A DNA stretch of 36,114 nt, from the NCBI GenBank assembly GCA_015489595.1, contig WFZK01000006.1:1-36114 (forward strand), in the 5' to 3' direction. Position 1 is the stretch's first letter, and each line of letters starts with the position of its first letter. A program made the position numbers and the translations under genes. The notes under the pieces were generated by a model, which was given only the letters and a program-made list of their open reading frames with translations, was not told the DNA's origin and ran no database searches. Of the stretch, positions 14,662-21,766 are shown piece after piece. Origin of the DNA: Candidatus Dojkabacteria bacterium (lineage in GTDB: Bacteria; Patescibacteriota; Dojkabacteria; GCA-002793355).

Positions 14662-17424
14662 CTATTCTATTATCACCTTCCGTACCTTGAATTCTTCCAC
14701 AAGCGAATTCATTGCCTCCTTGACTTTACTTACCGATAGATTCGCAAACGCGTAAGCTAAGGCTTTATCATGGTCGTATCCTATTGGGGTAAATTCGTAC
14801 CAAGAATCTATCTGGTAGGTGAAGAGGTCCAAGATGTCCTTCGGCGCTGTTATAGAATTTATGCCCTTGAGTGCGAGAATTCTCACCTGTTGTTTGGTAG
14901 GCTTGCGAGCTTTTATGGTTTCTATTAATAGCTTAAGAGTCCTATCAAGTTGTTTAAGGTAGCCATTGGGGAGCCAGTATAGTAAAAATTTCCATGTTAG
15001 TGAGGGATACATATCAACAGGCAAGAATGCGGCTCCATACGCGTGCATATTAACTCTACCTATCTCTTGGGCTATATGTTCGCTTATAAAATTAAGCGCA
15101 GCCCAGTATGCGGCTTTTTTCTCGTATTCGTCTGCTTTAAATTTAATCTTTGTAATCCCTATTATTGAAGCGTGAGCACTGGGGAGTGTAAGTTTAAGGT
15201 GGTATAGATCTGTGTGATTTATGTTGGCGTGCCTTATCTTCGGTGCTTCGGGTTGTGCAGGCGGTGGTTCGAGTTCGGTATTTGTAGAGAGGGCAAGAGC
15301 CTCTGCTATCTGCTGATCTCTTTTACTTATTCCACCAACAAGGCCAAAAACTTGACCTTTACCCGGCTGCATTAGGTGTTTAAAAAGTTTAAAAACTCCG
15401 GCTAAAATTTCCTCAGTTGAGATCTGGTTGTTAAGGATCTTCTGAATTATTTGGTATCTGACCAGATAGTTGTATGCAAAGGCAGGGTTTATATCAGAAA
15501 GTAGGTATGATTCTCCAAGCCCTAGATAAAATGTAGGCGACAAATTAAAAAGACTCCTTATGAAGTCTTGAATTTGAAGTTGGGCATTTTTATGGTTGAT
15601 GATCTTTGCATCAAAGAGCTCTAGGGCTTTTTGGTAGCGTCTTGCTGCGTCTGCCTCTCTGCCTCTTAGGCCGGTTAGGTAGAACGCTGTTTGTAAGTAG
15701 GGTTTGTAGTTAAGATCGTTTAGTTTTTTAACCTTAATACCAGAAAGGTGCGTGCTAAGATCGTTGCATTTAAGCTTGGCGTATTTGTGGGGATAGACCC
15801 TGGTGTTTGCAAAGAGTTTTTTAAAGAGTGGAAAGTACATGAGAGAATCCGAAGGAGTGAGCTCCTTACGAATTTCAAATGCGCTAATCTCTTGTCTTTT
15901 TCGTTTAAAAAAGATCTGATTATTTTGGACGTTGCGAATCAATAGCTGCTGAGGTTTTTTCTTGACAAATGAAATTTTCGGCCTAATAAGGGTACTTTGT
16001 GGGTATCTGATAGGTTTAGCGTCTTGTGGCGTCGCGTTGTGCAGGTTTTTAATGACTTTAGCGGTTATCTTTTGCATGTATGATAGGTTGGGTACTACAT
16101 GAAATTTGAACGATTGCTCTAGTACCTTTTTAACGGTGTTTACAGTCTCATTGTCTACTAAGCTAGGAGAAAAAAGCGCCTTTAAAGCGTGCTCTGTATT
16201 AGGCTTTAAGCCATGCACAAAGTTGTGCAGGTCGTATACGAAGCGTTCAATAAACGGAGTTTCGTCAAAAACCAGTTCTTTTCTAAACTGGGTTTGAATT
16301 AATTTGTTAAGCTTCTGGATATTTAAGTTTTCGATGGCTTTTTTGATCAGATTGTCAACACTTTTTGCAGCCGACTTTAGTTCGTTTTCAGCTAAGTTTC
16401 TGACTTCAAGAAGATACAGGTTAACGGGCTGTGGATTAAGTGTTGCGAAATCAAGATTTTGAAGCAGAGGATCTTTTTTAATTAGATCTTTGGCTGGTCC
16501 GCATTGGGGATCAAACAGGTGGTTAAGCAGAGCTGTTGTAGCGAAGAATTCAGAAACGTCATCTTTTTTAAACGGTAGTGGCCATGCAAATATCAAGTGA
16601 TGCTTTGCCATTTTAGAGGTGGCGTTTATCTCTAGTTTGATCGCGTTTTTGGGCGGGGGTTTCAGCGTAAGGTATGTGATGTCTTGGTAGTTTGTTTTTT
16701 TGTGAGCCTCTTTTAGAAATTTTTCGATTTTAGCTAGGATAGCGTCGAGGTTTTTAAATTCGCCGTAAAGTAAAATATGTGCATTGTTGCTTGTATAGCG
16801 CTCTGCGTGGAATTTTTTAATATCTTCATAAGTTACATAGACAAGCTCTGGCGGGTATCCACCTGAGTGCTTAAGACCCGAAAGCTCCTTGTATACTTTT
16901 GAAAAGATGTCAGTAACAGAGGGGGTTGGCTCGCTGGCCGCTCCTACCATTTCATTAAAAACAACTCCGGATACGTATTTTTTAAGATCCTGGGGGCTCT
17001 TTGCGGTTATTTTTTCCGGTATCTTTTTGACCCAGACCCCTTCTGAGAGCACTCTGTATTTATCAAACAAAGGATTAAAAACTGCATCCAGGTAGATAGG
17101 AAGGGTTTCAGTGAGGAGCTTCTCTGTGCTTGAAGCAAAGTAGTAAGAGGTGAAGGCAGTATAAGTTGAGGCGTTAAGAATAGATAGCGGTGCTTGACGC
17201 TCTAGGTCAAAGAATAGGTCTTGAGTTTTAAATCGCCTAGAGCCGGTAAGTACCACATGTTCGGTGATATGAGGCAGGCCGCTTTTGGGAGGATTGAAGG
17301 TTCTAAAGCTTATGTCAAAGTAGAAAAGATCATCAAAGCCGTTCGGCTCTCCTATGGTAAATACTGTACCGTATCGGTGGATGAAGTGTTTTATGTTAAT
17401 TGGTTTTAAGGAAAGTTGGAACAT
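14662..17424 (-). CDS. M16 family zinc metallopeptidase, PreP/Cym1-like (M16C)
   Basis: A 920-residue peptidase with both halves of the M16C clam-shell in one chain. The inverted zinc motif HxxEH is H52-I-T-E55-H56 in SGLPHITEHVVLTG, and the third ligand is likely E158 in VSGVVFNEMVGAAS, at the spacing expected for presequence-peptidase relatives. The N-terminus YGTVFTIGEPNGFDDLFYFDISFRT matches the start of the family domain. The C-terminal half (from about 520) is the usual non-catalytic repeat. It would degrade short unfolded peptides; there is no signal peptide, so it should be cytoplasmic. A possible TAAAAT -10 lies 11 nt before the ATG. It is the largest enzyme here apart from the GHKL protein and the DUF4012 fusion. 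Confidence 0.88.
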   Translation of the reverse strand: MFQLSLKPINIKHFIHRYGTVFTIGEPNGFDDLFYFDISFRTFNPPKSGLPHITEHVVLTGSRRFKTQDLFFDLERQAPLSILNASTYTAFTSYYFASSTEKLLTETLPIYLDAVFNPLFDKYRVLSEGVWVKKIPEKITAKSPQDLKKYVSGVVFNEMVGAASEPTPSVTDIFSKVYKELSGLKHSGGYPPELVYVTYEDIKKFHAERYTSNNAHILLYGEFKNLDAILAKIEKFLKEAHKKTNYQDITYLTLKPPPKNAIKLEINATSKMAKHHLIFAWPLPFKKDDVSEFFATTALLNHLFDPQCGPAKDLIKKDPLLQNLDFATLNPQPVNLYLLEVRNLAENELKSAAKSVDNLIKKAIENLNIQKLNKLIQTQFRKELVFDETPFIERFVYDLHNFVHGLKPNTEHALKALFSPSLVDNETVNTVKKVLEQSFKFHVVPNLSYMQKITAKVIKNLHNATPQDAKPIRYPQSTLIRPKISFVKKKPQQLLIRNVQNNQIFFKRKRQEISAFEIRKELTPSDSLMYFPLFKKLFANTRVYPHKYAKLKCNDLSTHLSGIKVKKLNDLNYKPYLQTAFYLTGLRGREADAARRYQKALELFDAKIINHKNAQLQIQDFIRSLFNLSPTFYLGLGESYLLSDINPAFAYNYLVRYQIIQKILNNQISTEEILAGVFKLFKHLMQPGKGQVFGLVGGISKRDQQIAEALALSTNTELEPPPAQPEAPKIRHANINHTDLYHLKLTLPSAHASIIGITKIKFKADEYEKKAAYWAALNFISEHIAQEIGRVNMHAYGAAFLPVDMYPSLTWKFLLYWLPNGYLKQLDRTLKLLIETIKARKPTKQQVRILALKGINSITAPKDILDLFTYQIDSWYEFTPIGYDHDKALAYAFANLSVSKVKEAMNSLVEEFKVRKVIIE

Positions 17425-17435
17425 TGATAGACTGA

Positions 17436-17441
17436 ATTTTA
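17436..17441 (-). promoter_or_regulatory. Possible -10 box of M16 peptidase gene
   Basis: TAAAAT on the minus strand, 11 nt before ATG 17424. No good -35. Confidence 0.35.
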
Positions 17442-17505
17442 GACTAAATTAAGTCATAGTTGAGCAATTTTATCACGGGGTAAAGCTGCTGGAAAATTGT
17501 GATTA

Positions 17506-17552
17506 GGGCGTTGGGGCAAAATGTGGGGATGCCACATTTTGCCCCAACGCCC
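17506..17552. repeat. Perfect 21-bp-stem palindrome of the GGGGCAAAAT family
   Basis: The left arm 17506-17526 (GGGCGTTGGGGCAAAATGTG plus G) and right arm 17532-17552 are exact reverse complements around the 5-nt loop GGATG. It closely resembles the palindrome at 20312-20360, differing by a shift in the GGGCGT block with the partner arm changed to match. Such matched change points to a maintained hairpin or a recent inverted duplication. Confidence 0.85.
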
Positions 17553-17609
17553 CCAAATAGCTTTTTCCCCTAGTGTAGCGGAAAGATCTCTGCCAGTAGA
17601 GTAATTTGA

Positions 17610-17673
17610 GCCGGCGGGGGCAAAACAGTTGGTTTACAGAGCTTACGCGAAGGTCGATTTTGCGCAAGCCCCA
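17610..17673. repeat. Decayed palindrome of the same family
   Basis: CCGGCGGGGGCAAAAC on the left and TCGATTTTGCGCAAGCCCC on the right share the GGGGCAAAA/TTTTGC core with the other family members, but the arms no longer pair well and the loop is enlarged to about 25 nt. Confidence 0.4.
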
Positions 17674-17698
17674 GTCAGCTCCAGCCTCTCATGAAAAT

Positions 17699-17726
17699 TT
17701 GCTCCAATTCGTAGCTGGTGTAGAAT
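17699..17726 (+). promoter_or_regulatory. Promoter of Nudix-murD transcript
   Basis: TTGCTC (17699-17704), 16 nt, TAGAAT (17721-17726), 5 nt, ATG 17732. It decides the start of the Nudix gene. Confidence 0.55.
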
Positions 17727-17731
17727 ACATT

Positions 17732-18280
17732 ATGCATTTAGACGAGGATGCTCTTGTTAAGCTTGCCAGACTTCCCTTTTTTCCTGATACCTCTAGGACC
17801 AGGCTAGGGACTTTAGTCTTTTTATTAGATCCCAGTAAAAAGAAATTACTGCTTGGGCTTAAAAAAAGAGGCGGCGCAAAAGGAATATACAATGCTTTCG
17901 GGGGTAAGGTAGGTGACAAAATAGAAGGCGAGACGATTTTAGATGCTGCAGTGAGGGAGGTAAAAGAAGAAGTAGGAGTTAAGGTAGAGCCGTCTGATTT
18001 ATTATTTAGGTCCGCTATACTCTTTCTTTTTCCTCACCTATCTGATGCCGATATGTTCGTTTATGTGTTCGTTGCTGATAAATGGAGCGGGAAGATTAAA
18101 GAATCAGATGAGATGAAGCCTGTGTGGTTTGATATTACTAGGCTTCCCTACGAAAAAATGTGGCCAGCGGATAGGTATTGGTGGCATTTGGTTTTCCGGC
18201 CCTTCTTAGGAAAAGTAGTATTCTCTCCAGAGGGTGGTGTCCTAGAGTATAACCTTACGTCTTTAGACCTTGAAACTTAA
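17732..18280 (+). CDS. MTH1-like Nudix hydrolase (8-oxo-dGTP diphosphatase-like)
   Basis: A 182-residue Nudix enzyme that should hydrolyse oxidised purine nucleoside triphosphates to the monophosphate. The Nudix box G-x5-E-x7-RE-V-x-EE-x-G is complete: G61 DKIEG E67 TILDAAV R75-E76 VK E79-E80 VG. The flanking sequence is strikingly like human MTH1: KKRGGAKGIYNAFGGKVG before the box, and SDEMKPVWFDITRLPYEKMWPADRYWWHLVF after it, where MTH1 has MWPDDSYW; thus one of its two base-reading Asp is Ala here and the other is kept. The tail VLEYNL also matches MTH1. The ATG 5 nt after TAGAAT is preferred over upstream codons. Its end overlaps murD by 11 nt. Confidence 0.88.
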   Translation: MHLDEDALVKLARLPFFPDTSRTRLGTLVFLLDPSKKKLLLGLKKRGGAKGIYNAFGGKVGDKIEGETILDAAVREVKEEVGVKVEPSDLLFRSAILFLFPHLSDADMFVYVFVADKWSGKIKESDEMKPVWFDITRLPYEKMWPADRYWWHLVFRPFLGKVVFSPEGGVLEYNLTSLDLET

Positions 18281-19727
18281 TCTCTCCGGCAAAAAAGTTC
18301 TAGTACAAGGATTAGGATTGAATGCCGGTGGTGTGGGGATGGTTCGTTTTTTAGCTTCAAAAGGTGCAAAGATAAGGGTGACTGATCTGAGAGATTCGAA
18401 GGTTTTACGTCCTAGCATCAACCAAATAAAAGATCTTATTAAGGCAGGCGCAGTAGAGCTCGTCTTAGGAAAGCATAGAAAACAAGATTTTGCATGGGCT
18501 GATATCGTAGTTAGAAACCCAGCAGTAAAGCCGGGAAATGAGTATATAGAGTACGCCAAGAAATTGGGTAAAAGGATTGTGATGGAGATGGCCCTCTTCT
18601 TTGCCCTGGCTCCGGGTCTTAAGCTCGGAGTTACAGGCACCAGAGGCAAAAGCACTACAACAATGCTTACGTATCTTTTCTTAAAGAGCGGTAACCAAAA
18701 CTTCTCTAATGTCCTATTGGCAGGGAATATAGGACAAAGCGCTGTGGCTCAGCTAGACTCTTTGGATCAGAGCTCCCTTACAGTTTTAGAGCTTTCGAGT
18801 TTCCAGCTTAGTGTGATGAGAGAAAATAAACAGAGCCCTAATGTCGCGGTGGTTACAAATATTTATCCAGATCACCTAAATTGGCACCCAGACATGGAGC
18901 ATTACGTTATTAGCAAAAGAACGATAGTTGAGTTTCAGAAGCCTTCTGATTTTGCCGTTATTAACCTTTCGAACACGTACACTCGAGATTTTGTCGATCA
19001 TACGAGTGCGTCTGTATACGGTGCTTTAGAAGAACCAGTCCAGCATAAATCCAAGTTTTCAGGGGTTAAAGATGTTTACTTTTACAAAGATGGCTACATT
19101 TACTCTATAAAACGTGGGCGAGTCTATAAAGTTCCTGACCAAACTTATCTTAAGGGTAAGCACAATATGTTTAATATTTTGCTAGCTTACATCACAGCGA
19201 AGTTGCCGATTTTTAGCGTCCCTGATTCGATTATTACTAAAGTACTCAGGGAGTTTAAGGGACTGCCTGGCAGGCAGGAATACATAGGAACCCTAAACAA
19301 CGTCGATTTTTACAACGACACCGCCGCCACCATGCAAGACGCTACTGTGGCTGCTATTGAGCGTTTTTCTAAACAATACGGGGAAGGAACCGTGGTGATA
19401 ATAGGAGGCATGGATAAGGGCCTTGGATATGAGAAATTAGCTTCTGCGCTAAAAGAGAGTGGGGCAAAGGTAGTTGTATTAGAAGGCAGCGCTTCGGAAA
19501 AGATAGCCGAGCTTTTAGATAAGGAAAATATCGAATATTATGGTCTTTATGATGATATCTACAAAGCAGTACACAAAGCATATGAGTTAGCCAGTGGGTT
19601 TAAAAAATCATGCGTAGTTTTATCTCCAGGAGCGGCCAGTTTTAATATGTTCGCCAACGAATGGGACAGAGGAGACAAGTTTAAAGAAGCTGTATCTCGG
19701 CTAGGGGCTAAGATAGATGAGGAGTAA
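18270..19727 (+). CDS. murD: UDP-N-acetylmuramoyl-L-alanine--D-glutamate ligase
   Basis: A 485-residue MurD, which adds D-glutamate to UDP-MurNAc-L-Ala in peptidoglycan precursor synthesis in the cytoplasm. Domain 1 begins with KKVLVQGLGLNAGGVGMVRF. The ATP loop is GVTGTRGKST at 120-129, with Arg where many MurD have Asn. Further signatures are LAGNIGQSAV, LELSSFQLS, VTNIYPDHLNWHPDMEHYVISK with the carbamylated-Lys region, GLPGRQEYIGTLNNVDFYNDTAAT and VIIGGMDKGLGYEKL. The start is TTG 18270, overlapping the Nudix stop (TAA 18278-18280) and giving MKLNLSGKKVL; without a Shine-Dalgarno it must rely on coupling. With FemAB nearby it indicates that the cell makes its own peptidoglycan. Confidence 0.95.
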   Translation: MKLNLSGKKVLVQGLGLNAGGVGMVRFLASKGAKIRVTDLRDSKVLRPSINQIKDLIKAGAVELVLGKHRKQDFAWADIVVRNPAVKPGNEYIEYAKKLGKRIVMEMALFFALAPGLKLGVTGTRGKSTTTMLTYLFLKSGNQNFSNVLLAGNIGQSAVAQLDSLDQSSLTVLELSSFQLSVMRENKQSPNVAVVTNIYPDHLNWHPDMEHYVISKRTIVEFQKPSDFAVINLSNTYTRDFVDHTSASVYGALEEPVQHKSKFSGVKDVYFYKDGYIYSIKRGRVYKVPDQTYLKGKHNMFNILLAYITAKLPIFSVPDSIITKVLREFKGLPGRQEYIGTLNNVDFYNDTAATMQDATVAAIERFSKQYGEGTVVIIGGMDKGLGYEKLASALKESGAKVVVLEGSASEKIAELLDKENIEYYGLYDDIYKAVHKAYELASGFKKSCVVLSPGAASFNMFANEWDRGDKFKEAVSRLGAKIDEE

Positions 19728-19741
19728 TGTAAGGAATCTAT

Positions 19742-19766
19742 GCTGGATCCCCTCGCCAGCGTTTTA
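19742..19766 (+). terminator. Possible murD terminator
   Basis: GCTGG and CCAGC pair around a 9-nt loop and are followed by GTTTTATTT. A second pairing (GGATCCC 19745-19751 with GGGATCC 19775-19781) overlaps it and could serve the converging deaminase gene. Confidence 0.4.
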
Positions 19767-19780
19767 TTTCTAAAGGGATC

Positions 19781-20269
19781 CTACTCTCTCTTTATTATCT
19801 TTTCTATGTAAGGCTGTGCGATGTTGGCGAATTCGTTTTCATATAAGGAAAGGTGTCTAAGGATAAGCGGTGGCTCGAAATTGTTTATGATCTTGCTTTT
19901 TTCTAGTTTTTTACTTTCAACCAGCCAGGGGATCTGGCTCCAGAAGAGACTGGAGCGAATGATAAACCAGACCTCCTTTATACCTGCCCAATAGGCTGCG
20001 GAGAGACACATAAGACATGGTTCAAATACAGTCACCAGAATGGCACCACTGAAAAAAGGCTTGCCAATTTTCTGACAATATTTGCTAATTACTAGCCTTT
20101 CGGCATGCGCTGTAGCATCGGTATTGGTTGCAACTAAACTCGGGGAAGAGGAGAGTATGTCATGCGTTTTGCTGTCAATCAACACAGCAGAGTTGGGAAG
20201 ATTCCCCTGCTCACCTGAGAGTGTCATTAATTCTTTTAGTGTTTTTAGGGTTTCCTTTGGCAGCTGCAC
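19781..20269 (-). CDS. CDA-fold nucleoside/nucleobase deaminase
   Basis: A 162-residue zinc deaminase of the cytidine/guanine/tRNA-adenosine deaminase superfamily. The zinc and proton-shuttle motifs are TAHAERLVI (H-A-E) and EPCLMCLSAAYWAG (P-C-x-x-C), in the right order and spacing, preceded by NSAVLIDSKTHDIL. The rest is short of features that would tell guanine deaminase from cytidine-type or TadA; the PCLMCxxAxYWAG form is common in guanine- and tRNA-type members. The frame is open to a TTG at 20287, but a minus-strand TACAAT (20275-20280) lies 5 nt before GTG 20269, which gives VQLPKETLKTL and is preferred by analogy with the other genes. It converges on murD. Confidence 0.78.
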   Translation of the reverse strand: MQLPKETLKTLKELMTLSGEQGNLPNSAVLIDSKTHDILSSSPSLVATNTDATAHAERLVISKYCQKIGKPFFSGAILVTVFEPCLMCLSAAYWAGIKEVWFIIRSSLFWSQIPWLVESKKLEKSKIINNFEPPLILRHLSLYENEFANIAQPYIEKIIKRE

Positions 20270-20274
20270 GTAAG

Positions 20275-20280
20275 ATTGTA
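20275..20280 (-). promoter_or_regulatory. -10 box of deaminase gene
   Basis: TACAAT on the minus strand followed by CTTAC and GTG 20269. A TAAAAT a little upstream is a weaker alternative that would fit the TTG at 20287 poorly. Confidence 0.4.
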
Positions 20281-20311
20281 CTATCAATTTTATGTTTTAA
20301 ACAGGGGGCAG

Positions 20312-20480
20312 TTGGGCGTGGGGCAAAATGTGTCATTACCACATTTTGCCCCACGCCCAAAAGTAGGTTGCCTTACGTGAGTAGTGAAAAATCGTTTGTC
20401 AACGATGGGAGATTTAAAACGGCTAGAAGATGATAAGTTTAGGGGGCTGGGGCAAAAATCGACTTTTGCCCCACGCCCCA
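20312..20480 (+). repeat. REPIN-like composite repeat, copy 2 (intact)
   Basis: Two palindromes flank a spacer. Palindrome 1 (20312-20360) has two exact 21-base arms, left one starting TTGGGCGTGGGGCAAAATGT, around the loop TCATTAC. The spacer 20361-20441 includes AGGTTGCCTTACGTGAGTAG, the small hairpin ATCGTT-TGTC-AACGAT and GATTTAAAAC. Palindrome 2 (20443-20479) is GGGGCTGGGGCAAAA, loop ATCGAC, TTTTGCCCCACGCCCC. The two ends of the element are inverted repeats: TTGGGCGTGGGGCAAAA at the start against TGGGGCGTGGGGCAAAA read from the other end, 16 of 17 matching or nearly so. This is the layout of REPINs. No flanking target duplication is evident. Confidence 0.7.
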
Positions 20481-20662
20481 CTTGGGGTTTTATCCAGGGA
20501 TGGAAAGAGATTAATTTCCGCGTAAGTTTCCTCAAATTGTCATTATGCTAATCAATTTGAAACATCCTGGTGGCGGGTGGCTTTCCACAACCGTGGGGAG
20601 GGCAATTCCTATTAGGGTGTGGGACTTGTGGAATTGCTTTTGGTAGGTCGGTTTTTATTTTT

Positions 20663-20715
20663 CACACGGTGGCGGGCGGAAATTGACTTTTACAATTTCC
20701 GCCCGCCACCGTGTG
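20663..20715. repeat. Perfect 23-bp-stem palindrome abutting the FemAB -10 box
   Basis: The arms 20663-20685 and 20693-20715 are exact reverse complements, beginning CACACGGTGGCGGGCGGAAA, around the loop ACTTTTA. The AAATTGACTTTTA centre recalls the AAAATCGACTTT centre of the other family members. It ends 1 nt before the TACAAT at 20717, replacing any -35 element. Confidence 0.85.
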
Positions 20716-20716
20716 C

Positions 20717-20722
20717 TACAAT
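20717..20722 (+). promoter_or_regulatory. -10 box of FemAB gene
   Basis: TACAAT 10 nt before ATG 20733. The -35 position is inside the palindrome and has no TTGACA-like hexamer at 16-18 nt. Confidence 0.45.
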
Positions 20723-20732
20723 CCTTAAACCT

Positions 20733-21740
20733 ATGCTAAAACTATCGCAGGTTAACCGCTCAGAGTGGGAAAATTTCGTGGATACCCTTGAATATGTTAC
20801 CCCTCTTATGTCTTATACATGGGCAGAATTTGAGAAGTCTTTGTCTTCTTCGTTTGAGGCGTTAAAGGTAATCGATGGCAATAGGATCGTTGCACTTTTG
20901 CCCCTTAAAACCATAAATGCCAGGCGCGGTAGATTCGTATATTTGCGTCACGCTCCGATTTTAGACTGGGCAAAAGTTACTCCAGATGTCCTCAGTGAGC
21001 TTTTTAAATTACTTAAAACCTACGCTGGTGAGCACAAAGCCTTCGCTGTGAGGTTCCAAGCTTATTATCCTGAAAATCATAAGCTTGAGGATATGTTTAA
21101 AAAGCTTGGAGCCTTAAAGGGTACGAATCATGAGGTGGACGCGGAGCGCAGTGTACGGGTGGATTTGTATTTGCCCTTAGAGAGAATTTTTAGGACTTTT
21201 CGTAAAACTACGAGGTGGAGTATTAAGAAAGCTCAGGAACTTGGAATCCGTGTTGTAGAAAGGGCAGACTGGAAGTTGTTTTATGATATTTTTTCTATAA
21301 CTTTGAGAAGACATCGTAATTGGAAAGCTCAAGCTGTTCGATTAATTCGTAAGCAGTTTGAATTTTTAAGCAAAAAGAAGATGTCCAGAATGTTTTTTGC
21401 GTATTATAAGGATAAGCCCATTGCAGCGGGGATATTCACTTATTACAAGAACATGGTCATGTATCATCACAGTGGATCTATACCTGTTAAGCTTCCGTCG
21501 ATGTATGCGATCATCTGGCATGTAATCAAAGATGCAAAAAAGCGAGGGTATAAAGTGCTGGATCTATGGGGTGTTGCTCCTAAAGATGCGAAGAATCATC
21601 CCTGGTATAACCTGTCTATTTTTAAGCGAGGATTTGGGGGGCGTGAGGTTAAAATGATGCATGCTTATGATTTGGTGATAAATCCGCTTTGGCACCTTAC
21701 GCGGCTTTATGAAAAGTTCGAATCGAGAAAGTGGAGGTAG
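20733..21740 (+). CDS. FemAB-like peptidoglycan aminoacyltransferase
   Basis: A 335-residue protein with the double-GNAT fold of FemAB/MurM enzymes, which add amino acids from aminoacyl-tRNA to the peptidoglycan stem peptide of lipid II. Domain 1 runs from WENFVDTLEYVTPLMSYTWAEFEKSL to VYLRHAPILDW. Domain 2 has VDLYLPLERIFRTFRKTTRWSIKKAQELGIRVV, KKMSRMFFAYYKDKPIAAGIFTYYKNMVMYHHSGS, and the characteristic PSMYAIIWHVIKDAKKRGYKVLDLWGVAPKD. The frame is open to 20619, but that part is palindrome and promoter; the first ATG after TACAAT is taken. The branched amino acid and tRNA cannot be told. murD is 1 kb upstream. Related FemAB-like proteins act on other substrates in some bacteria, so the exact reaction is less sure. 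Confidence 0.86.
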   Translation: MLKLSQVNRSEWENFVDTLEYVTPLMSYTWAEFEKSLSSSFEALKVIDGNRIVALLPLKTINARRGRFVYLRHAPILDWAKVTPDVLSELFKLLKTYAGEHKAFAVRFQAYYPENHKLEDMFKKLGALKGTNHEVDAERSVRVDLYLPLERIFRTFRKTTRWSIKKAQELGIRVVERADWKLFYDIFSITLRRHRNWKAQAVRLIRKQFEFLSKKKMSRMFFAYYKDKPIAAGIFTYYKNMVMYHHSGSIPVKLPSMYAIIWHVIKDAKKRGYKVLDLWGVAPKDAKNHPWYNLSIFKRGFGGREVKMMHAYDLVINPLWHLTRLYEKFESRKWR

Positions 21741-21755
21741 GGGGAGAAGGTGTGG

Positions 21756-21761
21756 TATAGT
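21756..21761 (+). promoter_or_regulatory. -10 box of twin-GHKL gene
   Basis: TATAGT ending 5 nt before ATG 21767, 15 nt after the FemAB stop. The -35 region (AGGTAG) is poor. Confidence 0.5.
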
Positions 21762-21766
21762 GTAGT

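Larger units (their letters stand above)
17425..17731. other. Gene-free stretch with two palindromes and divergent promoters
   Basis: About 307 bp between the M16 gene (minus) and the Nudix gene (plus). It holds a weak TAAAAT for M16 (17436-17441, minus), a perfect 21-bp palindrome (17506-17552), a decayed relative (about 17610-17673) and the Nudix promoter. The plus frame is open from 17606 but runs through repeat and promoter, so I do not count it as coding. Confidence 0.6.
20288..20732. other. Gene-free 445-bp stretch filled with palindromic repeats
   Basis: It holds the intact composite repeat (20312-20480), a region with two overlapping 8-bp inverted repeats (TTCCACAA 20583-20590 / TTGTGGAA 20626-20633, and GCAATTCC 20602-20609 / GGAATTGC 20630-20637) which cannot both form, a perfect 23-bp palindrome (20663-20715) and the FemAB -10 box. 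Open frames across it are short and run through the repeats. Confidence 0.65.

Noticed and set aside
17606-17731. 42-codon N-terminal extension of the Nudix protein
   Set aside because: It translates a decayed palindrome and the TAGAAT promoter; the MTH1-like domain needs nothing upstream of ATG 17732.
20312-20480. CRISPR array or tandem repeat
   Set aside because: Only two palindromes in inverted relation, no regular spacers and no cas genes nearby.
20583-20637. Mutually exclusive inverted repeats as a riboswitch-like leader of FemAB
   Set aside because: They lie upstream of the -10 box at 20717, so they would not be in the predicted transcript; no known aptamer is recognised.
13593-20715. 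All GC-rich palindromes as simple intrinsic terminators
   Set aside because: Most lack a following T-run, several lie immediately upstream of promoters rather than after stops, and 17506 lies between divergently transcribed genes where no terminator is needed.
20619-20732. 38-codon N-terminal extension of the FemAB protein
   Set aside because: It covers the perfect palindrome and the TACAAT box; the FemAB fold begins at MLKLSQVNRSEWENF.
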